Source: Topomyia yanbarensis
Taxonomy: Eukaryota; Arthropoda; Insecta; Diptera; Culicidae
NCBI RefSeq assembly: GCF_030247195.1
Contig: NC_080672.1
Location: 247,489,209 to 247,553,208, forward strand
Length of the DNA stretch: 64,000 nucleotides
Direction of reading: 5' to 3'
Position numbers and translations under genes: made by a program
The notes under the pieces: generated by a model
Told to the model about the DNA's origin: nothing
Database searches by the model: none
What the model saw: only the letters and a program-made list of their open reading frames with translations
Shown: positions 35,130 through 45,907 of the stretch, piece by piece
Layout: each line of letters begins with the position of its first letter
Position numbering within the stretch: position 1 is the first letter of the stretch

Positions 35130-35640
35130 AAAATCTAATTAAGGCTCAAGTTACCTCAAGGCTTGGTAGTATGCGTAAGAAAAATTGTGTTCAGCTTTGC
35201 CACCAGATTATTCATTTAAACCTTTTTAAAACTCTAAAAGAAGAATATCAGTCGATTTATTAGATCATCACGATTCAATTTATGCAAAATACCTGCTGGA
35301 AAAACCATCGGCTTAGCTAAATGGTGCTTTTGAAAAAGTGGCTGTGATTTTTTATCACACTACCACACCGAGCTGGGGTACGCAACACAACTGCGCAATG
35401 AAAAAACCACAGCCACTTTTTCAAAAGCACCATTTAGCTAAGCCGATGGTTTTTCCAGCAGGTATTTTGCATGAATTGAATCGTGATGATCTAATAAATC
35501 GACTGATATTCTTCTTTTAGAGTTTTAAAAAGGTTTAAATGGATAATCCGGTGGCAAAGCTGAGCACAAATTTTCCTACGCACACTACCAAGCGTTCAAT
35601 TCTAACACATGCTTAAAAAAGGTAACTTGAACCTTAAAGT
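35130..35640. repeat. Large hairpin: inverted arms of about 210-235 bp
   Basis: The left arm (about 35137-35347) and right arm (about 35402-35636) are near-perfect inverses, including AAAAGTGGCTGTG/CACAGCCACTTTT and ATTTAGCTAAGCCGATGGTT with its inverse. The loop is about 55 bp. The outer ends are more diverged (TTAAGGCTCAAGTTACC/GGTAACTTGAACCTTAA). A transcript through it would form a long double-stranded RNA. Confidence 0.85.
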
Positions 35641-37888
35641 GTTCACATTTTTCTATGCACTGCAATTTTCAAGTTTATTTTATATTTATCTTTGATTTCA
35701 ACAAATCGACCATTGCACTCTGACTCAGTCGCCCTGCAAATTAAAATCCCAGTTCCTGTTTTTTGGGATGGTTTTCGCCGCTTTGAAATAATCGACGATT
35801 ACACCTTTAATAGTGGGGTATAAGTGTGTATGAATCTTTTGTTCCTTCACCATCGCAGTCTCATATCAGCTTGCATCATGCTTGCATTCGACAGCCCTAA
35901 CCCTGATGTGCCATGATTCAAACGCTTTTAGCGATTGTCGTCTTTTCTTTGTGTGAATCCTCTTACGGCGCCACAACTGAAATCTACATCCAAGGAAGCT
36001 ATGAAGCAGGGACGAGCAAAGAAAAGTGTTTTTATCATTCCACGTCAAGATCAGAACTGCTTCTGACTACCTGATTTAATCACTAATTTCTATCTCTTTT
36101 TTTATCTCTCAAAAGCACATCGTCACTGTTGTGCTACCTTATGACAAGCGCCATTTAGAACATTTCAAGAAAAACGATTTTAAAAGTTTGAGATTGAATA
36201 TCTCGAAATTTTTGAATGTCTACTATTCCACGGCTTCTGTGAGCCGTGTACTATTCATAGATTTCAACAACAATTCAGTTAAGCCAATTGATGCCTATCT
36301 ATCTGTTCTGATCTATTGCGCAGATCGGTTGACTATATTGAGAGTTTTTGCTAAAAATGTAAAAAAGTCACGTTCACACGTACCATAAGTATGACGTGTC
36401 AAAACTGTGCAGTGTTGATTATTACAACCTAAGCTAGCACAAAAAAAAGTTTAAATAAAACTCAAGGCAATAAACAAATAAATTTTTTTTGGTAAATCTA
36501 ATCGAAATAAATTTCTTGTTTTTGCTTCTATTTTCAAAACCCGGTTGGCGCATTATCGCACGAAAAACTTTTTCTACCACTATACTATGCATGGAAAATT
36601 GTCTATACAAATGAAGTATCAATTATTAACAAATAAAGCATTAAAAATTAACTCTGCGATTTTATTTTATTTAGAAACAAATGGGTGAGATGCACTTTGA
36701 TAAAAAAAATTGTCAAGAAATCTAAAAAAATATTAGAATTTGGGTTTTGACTTCTTCTCATCAGAATCTGATACTATCTTAGTAACAGGACGAAGCTAGC
36801 TCATTAAGTTAGTGTCGAATTCTGATGAAACTAAGTTGAAAGGCAAATTCCTTAATTAATTTAGTTATAGGTTTTGTCCTCTTAACGCGCAAACACGGTT
36901 TAAATCAATTTTCTCCTCAGTGGAGAAAAAATAGTTCTTAATTAATTTTTTCTCCACTGGAAGAAATATAGCATAGTGTAGAAAAATGGTAATTTTTGGT
37001 TTGTGTTGCCAAATTTTCATAATTTCCAGCCTAAAACAAAAACTGCATTTTTCTCACAATGCCCATATGTATTTTTTATTTTGGAAATTTTTAGTGTGTT
37101 GTGTTTCTCTAATATTTTTATACCGAAAAACGTCTAAACTCCACAATTTCTCATCACGTTTTTCGCTACATCTCGGTAACCCAACAGAATTTCAAAATTC
37201 CAATAACGCCACTTTGTAGAGATTTTTAAGACAAGTAACGTGACATATATAACTCAGTTACCCCAAAAGGGAATTTTTGGATAAGATAGCACAACAGCGA
37301 CGACATATTTACAGTAAAATAAACAAAGTTTCTTGTAAAACAAAATTATAGTATAACTTTTGATCTTTGTGTGCTTTCCGAGGGAAACGGACGGTCCACG
37401 TTTCCCAAACCAAACATTGTTTAGATGGAGGTTATGCGAAAAAGCTTTGCATTAACTGTGTTGAAGAAAACATTACAAAAAAAAACATAAATCTAGTTAC
37501 TTATAGCTTCATTCTTTATTTTGTTTTGATATGGGTGCGCACACACTGCTTCTATCTGAATTATATTATTTATCGCTAGTTTTCCTTTGATTCTATGAAC
37601 GAAAAAAGACACTCATATTATTTATATAAATTATAAAACGCTAAAAAGTAACGATGATAAAAAATAAGAATAATCAAACCTTACTTTTTCATAAAAAGAA
37701 AAACTGCGGTTGTCTATTTAAAATATGTACTGTTGTTACTGTCTCAACTTGGATGCATCATTGATCAACAAATTATAAGCTCAAACAAACATTTGTTTAC
37801 TAACAGATCTTCTGTGATTTGTATTTGTATGACAGCGTATGCGGAAACGGTTGTGCCAAAGCGGATTTTGTTGCTTCTATGATGCAAT
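35641..37888. other. No gene seen; one dispersed repeat
   Basis: 36740-36980 is homologous, inverted, to 15790-16020 inside the hAT-like element (ACAAAACCTATAACTAAATTA and TCTGATGAG blocks). The rest is AT-rich and non-coding. It lies downstream of the psq 3' end. Confidence 0.5.
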
Positions 37889-37894
37889 TTTATT
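37889..37894 (-). promoter_or_regulatory. Possible psq polyadenylation signal AATAAA
   Basis: The hexamer AATAAA on the minus strand lies about 400 nt beyond the distal psq stop codon. Several other weak candidates exist, so this is a guess. Confidence 0.25.
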
Positions 37895-38296
37895 CATAGC
37901 AAGAAAGGGAATTATGTGTGTATAGAGTGCAAACAAAGTCGTCATTAAAAATAATGAGTGATTATCGTTCATTTTCAATATAGTGTTTTCCACTACGAAC
38001 TAGTAAGTAATAATATAACAATATCAGTTGTCAGTTTCACACTTTTAGACAGTTTGCATCTCTTGGAAGAATATTTTAAGCTCCTCTCTATCGAAAAAAT
38101 ATAAATATAAAAAAATGCAAATTATGGGGAAAACATAAAAAATTAAATCCTGAGAGCCAGACAATCATACTGCTTCTCTTCGCTTATCTAAAATAATATC
38201 CTTTTTATCTCATAATTGATAACAACTTCTGCCTTCTACTTGTGTACAATCGAATACAATATTTCATTACAATGGAAGAGTCATGTTTTTTCCTTT

Positions 38297-38902
38297 TTAT
38301 ACGTTTTCTGTTTTTACTTTGCCATTTCGAATGCTACTACTGCTACTATTATTGTTACTATCGTCGTTACTATTATTATTATTATTATTATTATTATAAT
38401 AACCATCTTGATCGACGTAACGAAATTTGACATATCGCTCTGCATCACGTACTACTACTGGATCAGCGCTACCATGACCGTCATCATCATCATCATCAAC
38501 AACATCATCACCTGCCGTTCGACTGTGCCTCCTTCGTTTTCTAGCGCCACGGTTACAATGATCACCAGTATACACACCATGATATTCGTAGTAAAAGGTT
38601 CTGTCATTTACACTGTTTTGTGCCTGACTACTATGATGATCAGGCACAGCGGTGGAAGGTAACAAAAGTCGTTCAGCGAACGAATCACTGCGATCATAGT
38701 AACGAGGGATGGAAGGAGGAACAGGTGGTGGTGGTGGTGGTGGCTGAGGATGATGACGTTGCAGCTGATGGTAGTGATGCATGTGGTGCAGATGCTGCAA
38801 ATGCTTCTGTTCGCCGCCACTAACTGATGAGTATGTTGCCAATGGCGACGACGATGACGAAGGAGACGCTGACGGTGGCGATGATGCTGCATATCGATAG
38901 TT
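38297..38902 (-). CDS. psq: psq candidate stop-readthrough extension (201 codons)
   Basis: Directly after the psq stop TGA (38903-38905), the same frame runs open for 201 codons to a second stop at 38297. The translation looks like protein continuing the same style: a Ser/Pro start, LATYSSVSGG, His-rich HLHHMHHYHQLQRHH, a proline run, PRYYDRSDSFAERLLLP, TFYYEYHGVYTGDHC, a basic RKRRRHSR segment, Asp and Asn runs, and a final VKTEN. It has no splice donor between the last coding codons and the TGA that would remove the stop. It could be made by readthrough, by A-to-I editing of TGA to TGG, or in another allele. The in-frame openness is seen; translation is inferred. Confidence 0.6.
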   Translation of the reverse strand, partial: NYRYAASSPPSASPSSSSSPLATYSSVSGGEQKHLQHLHHMHHYHQLQRHHPQPPPPPPPVPPSIPRYYDRSDSFAERLLLPSTAVPDHHSSQAQNSVNDRTFYYEYHGVYTGDHCNRGARKRRRHSRTAGDDVVDDDDDDGHGSADPVVVRDAERYVKFRYVDQDGYYNNNNNNNNSNDDSNNNSSSSSIRNGKVKTENV

Positions 38903-39238
38903 TCAACTCCTATCGTTCTCTTGCTTGATGATGTGATACATCGGATGGTACTGCGGTTGTTGTTGGAGCTGTTGCAGCGGTTGCTGGTAGATGATGTGGT
39001 GTTGCTGCGGAATGATGTGATGCTGGATCAATTGCGGTTGCGCTCCCTGCAGCGTGTGATGCGTCGTCGCTATAGTTTGATGCGGCGGCGGAGTCGGCTG
39101 TAGCTGATGATGGTGATGATTGGCGTTAATGATGTGGATGTTGACTGGCGATGGTGACGGTACGACGTGGTGGGTTTGCGTCGATGGCGGCGCGGACGAC
39201 GTTGTTAGTGATGTTGTTAGCGCAGGATTATAATGTTG
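38903..39238 (-). CDS. psq: Pipsqueak, terminal exon to the first stop
   Basis: The acceptor ATATTCCAG precedes CAACATTATAAT at 39238. The exon begins in phase 0, matching the donor at 39613. It encodes a Gln/His/Pro-rich tail (QHYNPALTTS, then HHHHQLQPTPPPHQ, then QQPLQQLQQQPQYHP), ending HIIKQENDRS and TGA at 38903-38905. This is an activation or interaction tail with no folded domain. IKQE fits the SUMO-attachment pattern psi-K-x-E. The frame continues past the TGA (see the extension). Confidence 0.82.
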   Translation of the reverse strand, partial: QHYNPALTTSLTTSSAPPSTQTHHVVPSPSPVNIHIINANHHHHQLQPTPPPHQTIATTHHTLQGAQPQLIQHHIIPQQHHIIYQQPLQQLQQQPQYHPMYHIIKQENDRS

Positions 39239-39612
39239 CTGGAATATCGTTATTATATCATTTGTTCCGGTTTTTTCTGACAAAATTGTGGTTCTGTATT
39301 GTTTTGGGGAATTGATAATTGTTTTTTCAATCTATTCTCGATAATATAGACGTACTAACATATATACGCTAGTAGATAGTAGACTGATTGGTTGATACTA
39401 TCGATTTGCTCCAGTATAGTATTATCATCATTACTATCTTTGCTGTTTAGTTAATTTGATTTTGATTTCATATGCTAATATTTATATATTGAAATGTGTG
39501 ATTATTCTACTAAGAGAAATGGTTACTGGGAGGGTTGAAAGTGGTACTGAGTGGTTTCTATACGCTAGTTTTTACTTTTTTGTTTTGCGAATTAATAATA
39601 ACTGTAATTTAC

Positions 39613-39895
39613 CGTATTCTCTGGACTATGTTCATTATGTTGAGGTTCTATTTTAAACTCCATCTGCGGACTGCTGGTAACGCCGGCCATCGTTGCCGCA
39701 GTTGTCACCACATTGCCTCCTATTCCGCCGATGCCGCCGACGTTACCACCTCCGCCCGCGCCTCCTCCACCATGATTCGAATGTGAATTGGCGCTGTTTG
39801 GTGTATCGTACTTGCCACGCTTAAACCGTCCGTACAGTGAACTGTAAGGCAGATTGTAATGGATGGCAGCTTGGTTTATCGACATGTGTCCTTGC
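39613..39895 (-). CDS. psq: Pipsqueak exon: end of Psq motif 4 and Gly-rich segment
   Basis: The acceptor TATCTTTACAG at 39896-39906 joins the previous exon mid-codon to give AAG CAA GGA. The exon holds the second half of the fourth Psq helix-turn-helix (GHMSINQAAIHYNLPYSSLY, GRFKRGKYD). A Gly-rich run and FKIEPQHNEHSPENT follow. The donor ACG|GTAAAT lies at 39612. If that donor is not used, the frame ends six codons later at 39592 (VNYSYY), so a shorter tail is possible by intron retention. Confidence 0.88.
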
Positions 39896-41406
39896 CTGTA
39901 AAGATAGAACACGAATCGCAAGAAAAAGAAGAAAAACATATTACCTAAAGTAAAATCCACCACCACAATCATGCTGCTATAAAAATTATCTAGTAATTTT
40001 CGTCTGATTCAACACAAAATTACTTTACTCTTGCAAAACCTTTTTTTTTTTGATTAAGCATTAGACAATATTAAACTTCATCAAATAAATGGCTTTTTGC
40101 TCCGTATCTTTCAACGGGTTGTATCATAAAGGAAATATACTGTTTTCATTTTCTAAAGAAATGAAAAAAGATAGAAGAGGAGAGTTGTATCCTCTAGGTT
40201 GTCTATTCCTATGGAAAATCTCTATTTATTACAATCATAGTCATCACAATTGAATAAATTTCGTATTGAATCCCAATCTACTTTGGTACTGATCATTTAT
40301 GCCTTCGCGGTTCACTAAGAAGTAATTCTTACACAGCCGCACAGTAGCACGTCTCCCTACAAAATTGTGACAAAATTATAAAAAAATTGGCTTATATGGC
40401 TAAAAATTGGATTTTCAGCGAATTTTATGTCGGCTATCAGCTTTGAATTCCTATAATTCATTTTCTAAAGTATTTTCGTATAAACCTATCTGAAAGCGGT
40501 TATGTCATGTCAATAGTAGTAGCCAATCACACCTTATAGCAGAAATTGTTTGTCAAATTGGTAAAAATCAATAACTGTTCAAGAATATGGAGTCCCTATA
40601 AAGCTACTTTCGAAGACAGGAATATAAAGTCTTTGGCGCAAAAATGTGCAAGATGAGACTAGTATACCTTAAAACTATACAAAATTATGAGTCAGATATG
40701 TATTATGAATTCATGGAAAAAAATCACAAAAACTGTAAGACGTATAAATATAAATTGCTAATATTACATTGAATTTCCAATACTTGATGAATATGTTTTG
40801 AGCAAAAAGTTTAAATCTATAGATTAACACGATTATTCTTCTTCCAATTAACTCGAATCGATCTTGTAGTTCTTGACATATTGTCATTTGAAGTTCGAAG
40901 ATGTTTTAAATTCGTGTAAATTGAATTGAACAGAGATCGTCGACATCAGTTGCTTCCATGACATATTACAAAATAAATTCTTCATCCAATTAAACTAAAA
41001 TTTTGGCATAGTTTTATTTAAGCTTAGAAAAAAATAAAATATCTTCAAAAGATATACAAAAATAACATTCATTTTGGTATTTTGTCACACGTCATGCCAC
41101 TGCGTGTCGCTCTACACATAATTTCCCCATGTGTACAGGAAATCCTATAGCATATCAGACAATTATTCGTCAATATGAAATTCCAATCTGCACTCGGAAA
41201 ATATATTTTTCTTCGCGGACCCCCAGCAAAGACTTCGCGGCCATCTAGGGTTCCGCGGACCCCAGGTTGAGAATCACTGCATTAGAGAATGTGCATGATT
41301 GCAACCAGGACAACTGTAGGAGTCGCTACTATGCTGTCCCTACTATATGAACGTTCCAAACTGTTGTAGCTCTCATAAACATAAACATAATAATTGTTAC
41401 ACTCAC
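39896..41406 (-). other. psq: psq intron, 1511 bp
   Basis: A GT-AG intron splits Psq motif 4. It contains the diverged ACTGC..TCTACACATAATT phrase near 41100-41130 and a solitary hAT-type end at 41210-41280. Confidence 0.8.
41210..41280 (-). mobile_element. Solitary hAT terminus
   Basis: On the minus strand the end reads CAGTGATTCTCAACCTGGGG followed by TCCGCGGAACC. This form is characteristic of hAT-Charlie-type termini (family knowledge). I see no partner end or target duplication, so it is a relic inside the psq intron. Confidence 0.6.
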
Positions 41407-41864
41407 TTTACAGATTCTAAGGCTTCCATCATTGCATCTTCGGACCAGGGCGTCGGGTTGGATCGGGATAATTCGATTCCTTCTCGCTTGCAACGTCCAT
41501 AAAGCGTACCGGTGGGAATACCAAACTCCGTGCTAGCCTTCTGCACGGACGTCTGACCAGCACGGATCGCTTCCAAGGCACGGTCTAGATCTTCGGCAGA
41601 CCAAGTAGTGGGTGCTGCGTTGAACGGTGCTGCCAGCCGGATACCCTCGCGTCTGGCAATCTTGTATAGAGTAGAAGAGGGAATACCAAATGCCTTCGAT
41701 GCCTTATTGGCTGATATCGTTCCGGTTCGCAATGCTTCCAGGGCACTGTTTAACGAGTCTTCGTTCCACGTTTTGGATGGTCCTTCCTTCTTCGGTGTAT
41801 CGATACCAAGCCGATGCGCTCTCTGCCATAGTGTCGTCGAAGGTATGCCATATGTAGCGGAAGC
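41407..41864 (-). CDS. psq: Pipsqueak exon: Psq DNA-binding motifs 1 (end), 2, 3 and 4 (start)
   Basis: The acceptor AAATTAAAG joins SLTK of the upstream exon to ASATYGIPSTTLWQRAHRLG, completing Psq motif 1. Motif 2 runs from KTWNEDSLNSALEALRTG to TLYKIARREGI. Motif 3 runs from TTWSAEDLDRALEAIRAG to TLYGRCKREGI. Motif 4 starts TPWSEDAMMEALESV. These roughly 50-residue helix-turn-helix units let Psq proteins bind GAGA-type DNA and act in chromatin silencing and patterning. Four tandem motifs are diagnostic of Pipsqueak. The exon is 458 nt and ends GTAAA|GTGAGT. Confidence 0.94.
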
Positions 41865-41948
41865 CTTTAATTTAGTTTTTTTAGACTGCAATTAGTACAG
41901 AACTATTCCGGAAAGACAAAAACGTAGTTGCATGTTAATTGTACTCAC

Positions 41949-42139
41949 CTTTGTTAAACTCATATTATGGGTGCGCAGCGCATCCAACGCTGATTCCATA
42001 TCCTCTGCCGTCCACGTTTTAGGACCGCTTGGTGTCTTAGGATCACTAGCATTCGGACTGGTCAGATTGGTGTACTGCATCGCCGAGCCATCCAGAATAC
42101 CAACTTTTGAATCTTCGCTGGCATCTGATTGATATATGT
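41949..42139 (-). CDS. psq: Pipsqueak exon: linker and start of Psq motif 1
   Basis: It starts after CACACGTAG at 42140 and splices mid-codon to give DIYQSDASEDSK, then GILDGSAMQYTNLTSP. It ends in KTWTAEDMESALDALRTH and NMSLTK|GTGAGT, the first helix of Psq motif 1. The flanking introns are very short (84 and 111 bp). Motif 1 is cut by the intron at the same place in the fold (between its helices) as motif 4. Confidence 0.9.
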
Positions 42140-42250
42140 CTACGTGTGAGATTGCGGGAGGAAAAAATAGTTCGAATTAAATATAATGAAGATAAAAGTT
42201 GGTTATACACACGCCTGCACCTCTCTCGTAAATAAAAAAAATATACATAC

Positions 42251-42883
42251 CACTCATCTGACTCTGGTTCATCATTCCTGAGATCTCTGGTGTCACGACC
42301 ATTCCATGCATTGACGATTGGTCCTGTTCCACTTCCATCTGTTGCTGGTGCTGCTGATGTTGCTGGTGTTCTGCTTCAGTCATAATCTCTTGTTTTAGGG
42401 TGATTCGCGTTTTCATCTCCATTTGTGTACCGTTGTCTGTTGTAGATGCGACAGTGACCAGATTTTCCGGATGATGTTGGCTAGATGAACTCGAAGCGTT
42501 TGACGCTGGACTATGGGTGGAGAGGTGTGAGTGTTGCGACTGCTGATCGATTAGTAAAACGTGTTGCTGATGTTGAGGTGGTTGCTGGGGCGATGGTTGA
42601 TGAGGTGACATTCGCTGATCGACTTGTTGGGGTTGAGGCGTCTGTCGGTGTTGCTGTTGTTGTTGTTGATGCTGGTGCTGCTGCTGTTGCTGTTGTTGAT
42701 GTTGCTGTTGTAATAAATGCTGTTGCTGCTGTTGGTGCAACATTTGCTGGTGTTGTAACTGCTGCTGGGTTTGCGAATGCATCTGGTGGGCAACTTGGTT
42801 GTCCAACTGTATCGCATCCTGTGGATCAAGTGACCGAAGCGTTTCGAACTTGACCCGAATATCGCCATTGTTTGAGATTGAAT
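42251..42883 (-). CDS. psq: Pipsqueak exon: poly-Gln regulatory region
   Basis: The acceptor CCATGCCAG joins codon A|AT to give LSNSISNNGD. The exon holds IRVKFETLRSLDPQDAIQLD, a long Gln/His tract (about 42640-42780) and a Ser-rich stretch. TRITLKQEIMTEAEHQQH and GMMNQSQMS follow, to donor AGTG|GTATGT. Gln-rich segments are usual in BTB-Psq regulators. VKFE and LKQE fit the SUMO consensus. The CAG/CAA-type repeat is likely to vary in length between alleles. Confidence 0.9.
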
Positions 42884-42999
42884 CTGGCATGGAATACAAC
42901 AAAAATCGGTTACTTTTTTGTTATTTGCACGATTTTCCCCGATGAGGGACAAATCGTTGTTGTCTAGAAATTAAAAAAAAATGGACTACTAACACTTAC

Positions 43000-43132
43000 T
43001 GGACAGATCACGTGTGTCGTGGCTAGGAGCACAATTGATATCAACATGTTCTGTCACCGGTGTCGCTGTTGGCGCTGGAGGTTCCGGGGCAAAATCCAGG
43101 TATCCCATCGAGACGCCCATAACGGATCCGTT
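43000..43132 (-). CDS. psq: Pipsqueak small exon
   Basis: A 133-nt exon, found by splice sites (CATTTTTAG acceptor; TCCA|GTAAGT donor) and by the conserved peptide NGSVMGVSMGYLDFAPEPPA, then PTATPVTEHVDINC and DTRDLS. It keeps frame with both neighbours (phase 0 in, phase 1 out). The MGVSMGYLDFAPEPPAP block resembles what I remember of Drosophila Psq. Confidence 0.88.
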
Positions 43133-43203
43133 CTAAAAATGGAAAATCAATTATTATAACCTACATCCGCATAATTCTCCGCTAAGCTCGATAGTTTACT
43201 CAC

Positions 43204-43602
43204 TATGCCAACTCCCATTCCGAGGCTAGTCATTTTGCCTTTTCCTTCTTTGCTGGGCGTCGCGGTTAAATCACGTGATTCTAGCACGACTACAGGCGAT
43301 GATCCATTATCTGCCGGGGCCGATTCTGAATTACTGCTATGGCTTCTGCCTGATGATGACTTATGGCCACTTTTGGAATCCTGTCCGCTTTGGTTATTGT
43401 TGCTTTGCGAGGAGGAAGTATTGTTGTTTCGTGTGTTTGTTGACGACAGCGATCCTGGAGGAGGTGGGTGACGATTGTCTGGGGATCGCGAACGGTACGG
43501 TTTGTAACGTTTGATTGATGGCGAGAAATCCTGTTCGTACTGTGGTTCGCTTACTTCGCACAATCCTTTAATCTTTAACTGCTCTGCAGTTCGCAAAAGG
43601 CT
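43204..43602 (-). CDS. psq: Pipsqueak exon: last BTB helix and Ser-rich linker
   Basis: It begins after TTTTCATCCACAG with SLLRTAEQLKIKGL, the final helix of a BTB/POZ dimerisation domain. A linker with YKPYRSRSPDNRHPPPPG, a Ser/Asn-rich stretch, VVVLESRDLTATPSKEGKGK and MGVGI follows, ending GGCATA|GTGAGT. The rest of the BTB domain must lie in an upstream exon that I could not find up to 64000. The protein here is therefore partial at its N-terminus. Confidence 0.92.
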
Positions 43603-45905
43603 CTGTGGATGAAAACAAAAAGTAACACTGATGTTAATTTGAAGTCTTGTTAAAAACAATTGTTACTGTTATTCTCTGTTGTATGCTATGAAATGTTTGT
43701 TCTGATTTTTTTTTATTGTTTTCCGTTACAGATAGGACATAACTAAGACACGAACACCACCGATCTCACCAACTCCAAACCTAGCTGAAGGCGAATTAAA
43801 AATTGCTATTATTTCATTATCGATAAAATCTAAATACGTTTACCACCAGCTATGTTCCGTAATGTAGAAGGATCAGTGTTAAAAGAAAGTACCAAATACT
43901 AACGAAACTGACTGGTAGTAACCAATGTGAAAAGATAGCGTATCAGCTTCGCCGGTTTACTTTCAACGATGCGCGAAAAAATCGTGAATAAAAATGGGAA
44001 GCTCGAAAATAAAATAAAACTCCCCAGGAACAAAAAAGCAGACTAATATACACACAAACTGACATGCGAAGTGAAATTTCGGCGATATATTGTGTTGTGC
44101 GGTAGTATGCTTGCAATAAGCCACAAAAGAAGCTACAGAAAGACACGAGCACGCGTTCGACTATGAACCGTGTGTGTTGGTTTGGGTACTGAACTGAAAC
44201 CCCCACAGCGATCTGTCATATACGCTGCAAACTTACGTGTGCATGGGCCAACTGACGAAAACATCTATAAACGTATTAAAAATCATTGCAGAACTACAGT
44301 TGCAACTAGGCAATTTGAAATCCGTTGTGCAAGTAGCTTTTCAGAAGAACTTATCCAAATTGCATAGAATTTGACTAAATTGTTCTGAAATGGTACTTCA
44401 TTTATCAATGGGAAATTTCTTACTACCATCAGAGCTCATTTGTTTCAATTTATTATTTCTAAACACTATAATACCTAGGCTTTTTTCATTTTTCTAATTT
44501 TACTTGACCCGTTATTTATTCCTTGTGCATACTCTAATTTAGTGTGGCAATTTCAAGTTAAACCACTGCCCTTGGTAGACGAGGCGAGCTTCGAAGCGCT
44601 GTAAGTTTCTATCCCTATTAAAAATTTAAAGAAAAATACTCAAGGAGTTGTACTTTCAGATAATGTAAAACAATCGAATTCGCAGCAACTCGCAACGGAC
44701 AACTCAAACTCCGTTCAAGATTTAGCATGTAATTTTTACCCGAAACAAAAAAGTGAAATACTTCCGTGTTCGCAAGGCTTTTCTACACAGGATAGACTAT
44801 TATGGTGATTAAAAGATGAAGTTTAAAATATTTTAGTCATGTTTAAAATAAAGTACTCGATTTTTTCACCATTTTTTAGCAGTAAGTGCGTTCCTAACAC
44901 TGTAATATAAGATTTTGTATTACATTTTTTAGTTCAGTGTGTGTACAATGTAATTATTCAAAAGGTGTTTTACGTCTATACATACATTTACAGTGTTTTT
45001 GTAATCGGGCACGAAATTTTGAAAACCAAGTTTTGTAAGGAAAAAATCAAATTAAAAGAAGCTTACAAGCATGAGATGTTAAACAGCTACCCTGAAACAT
45101 TGCAAGCATATTCTCTGACAATAATTCTAACGATTCAAGCAAAAAATATCGATTTTTTGGAGCTGACTGGGGATGAGGAGATGCTAAAAAATTACTTCAA
45201 ACTAACAAATTGGATGAAATTAATAAAAAGAATCACTGAACAGAATAATTAAAATTAATAAAATGCAGAAATTGAATCAAATGCTTAAGCTGGAAAAAAA
45301 TAAAAACAATAAAATGTATGAAAGGAAAATAAAATTAATTAAATGAATGAATGAAATAAAGCAAAAAAAAAATTGCTTGATTATTTAATTCGGGTTGACT
45401 ATTCAAACGTATCATTACAACGTTGAACAATAAATAGGTGCCAAAGGGTCATCCACAAACTTTTTTTGGTGTCTTCAACAAAGTTGCTCGCAAAAGTAAA
45501 AGTTACAATTTTATGGAAGACATCATTTCAATATAATCACTTAAAAGACTTATAGGGGTATTAATCTGTGAAAACATAATTCCAAAAGAAATAGCATATT
45601 TATACCCATTAAATTATTCGAAGATGTTGGCCTAACATAAAGTGTTTTGGCGTTTATAATTGATTGCAAGTTTTTGGTCTTATTTGGAAACGGTAAAAAT
45701 CATTTTTCGTATTTAATGTTAAATATCTATTTTGACTGTAATCCGATTTCAACTAACTATAGCTCATTTGAAAAGAAAGGTAAAAGCTTTTTGGGGATAT
45801 TTCTAGACCGTTAATCTGTGTTGTCAATTTTGACAGTTAATCTCAAAAAAACTGCAAACAATATAATTTTTACTAATAAAATTTAATTTAAAAATAGGGT
45901 ATTAT
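43603..45905. other. psq upstream intron or 5' region, no exon seen
   Basis: I searched for a BTB domain on the minus strand and found none. The plus-strand ORF at 44941-45252 lies in AT-rich sequence without a known domain. Its Lys/Ile-rich make-up is what AT-rich DNA gives by chance. Confidence 0.55.
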
Positions 45906-45907
45906 TA

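Noticed and set aside
38216..38662. Plus-strand Ile/Thr-rich ORF opposite the psq extension
   Set aside because: It is the antisense reading of the Asn/Asp repeats; the minus-strand frame has protein-like segments and continues psq.
38903..38905. Selenocysteine at the psq TGA
   Set aside because: No cysteine-like context and no SECIS-like element recognised; readthrough or editing are simpler.
42485..42853. Val/Ala-rich plus-strand ORF opposite the psq poly-Gln exon
   Set aside because: Antisense of CAG/CAA repeats.
44941..45252. 103-codon plus-strand ORF upstream of psq
   Set aside because: Lys/Ile-rich in AT-rich DNA with no known domain, no splice context and no repeat relation. Not supported as a gene.
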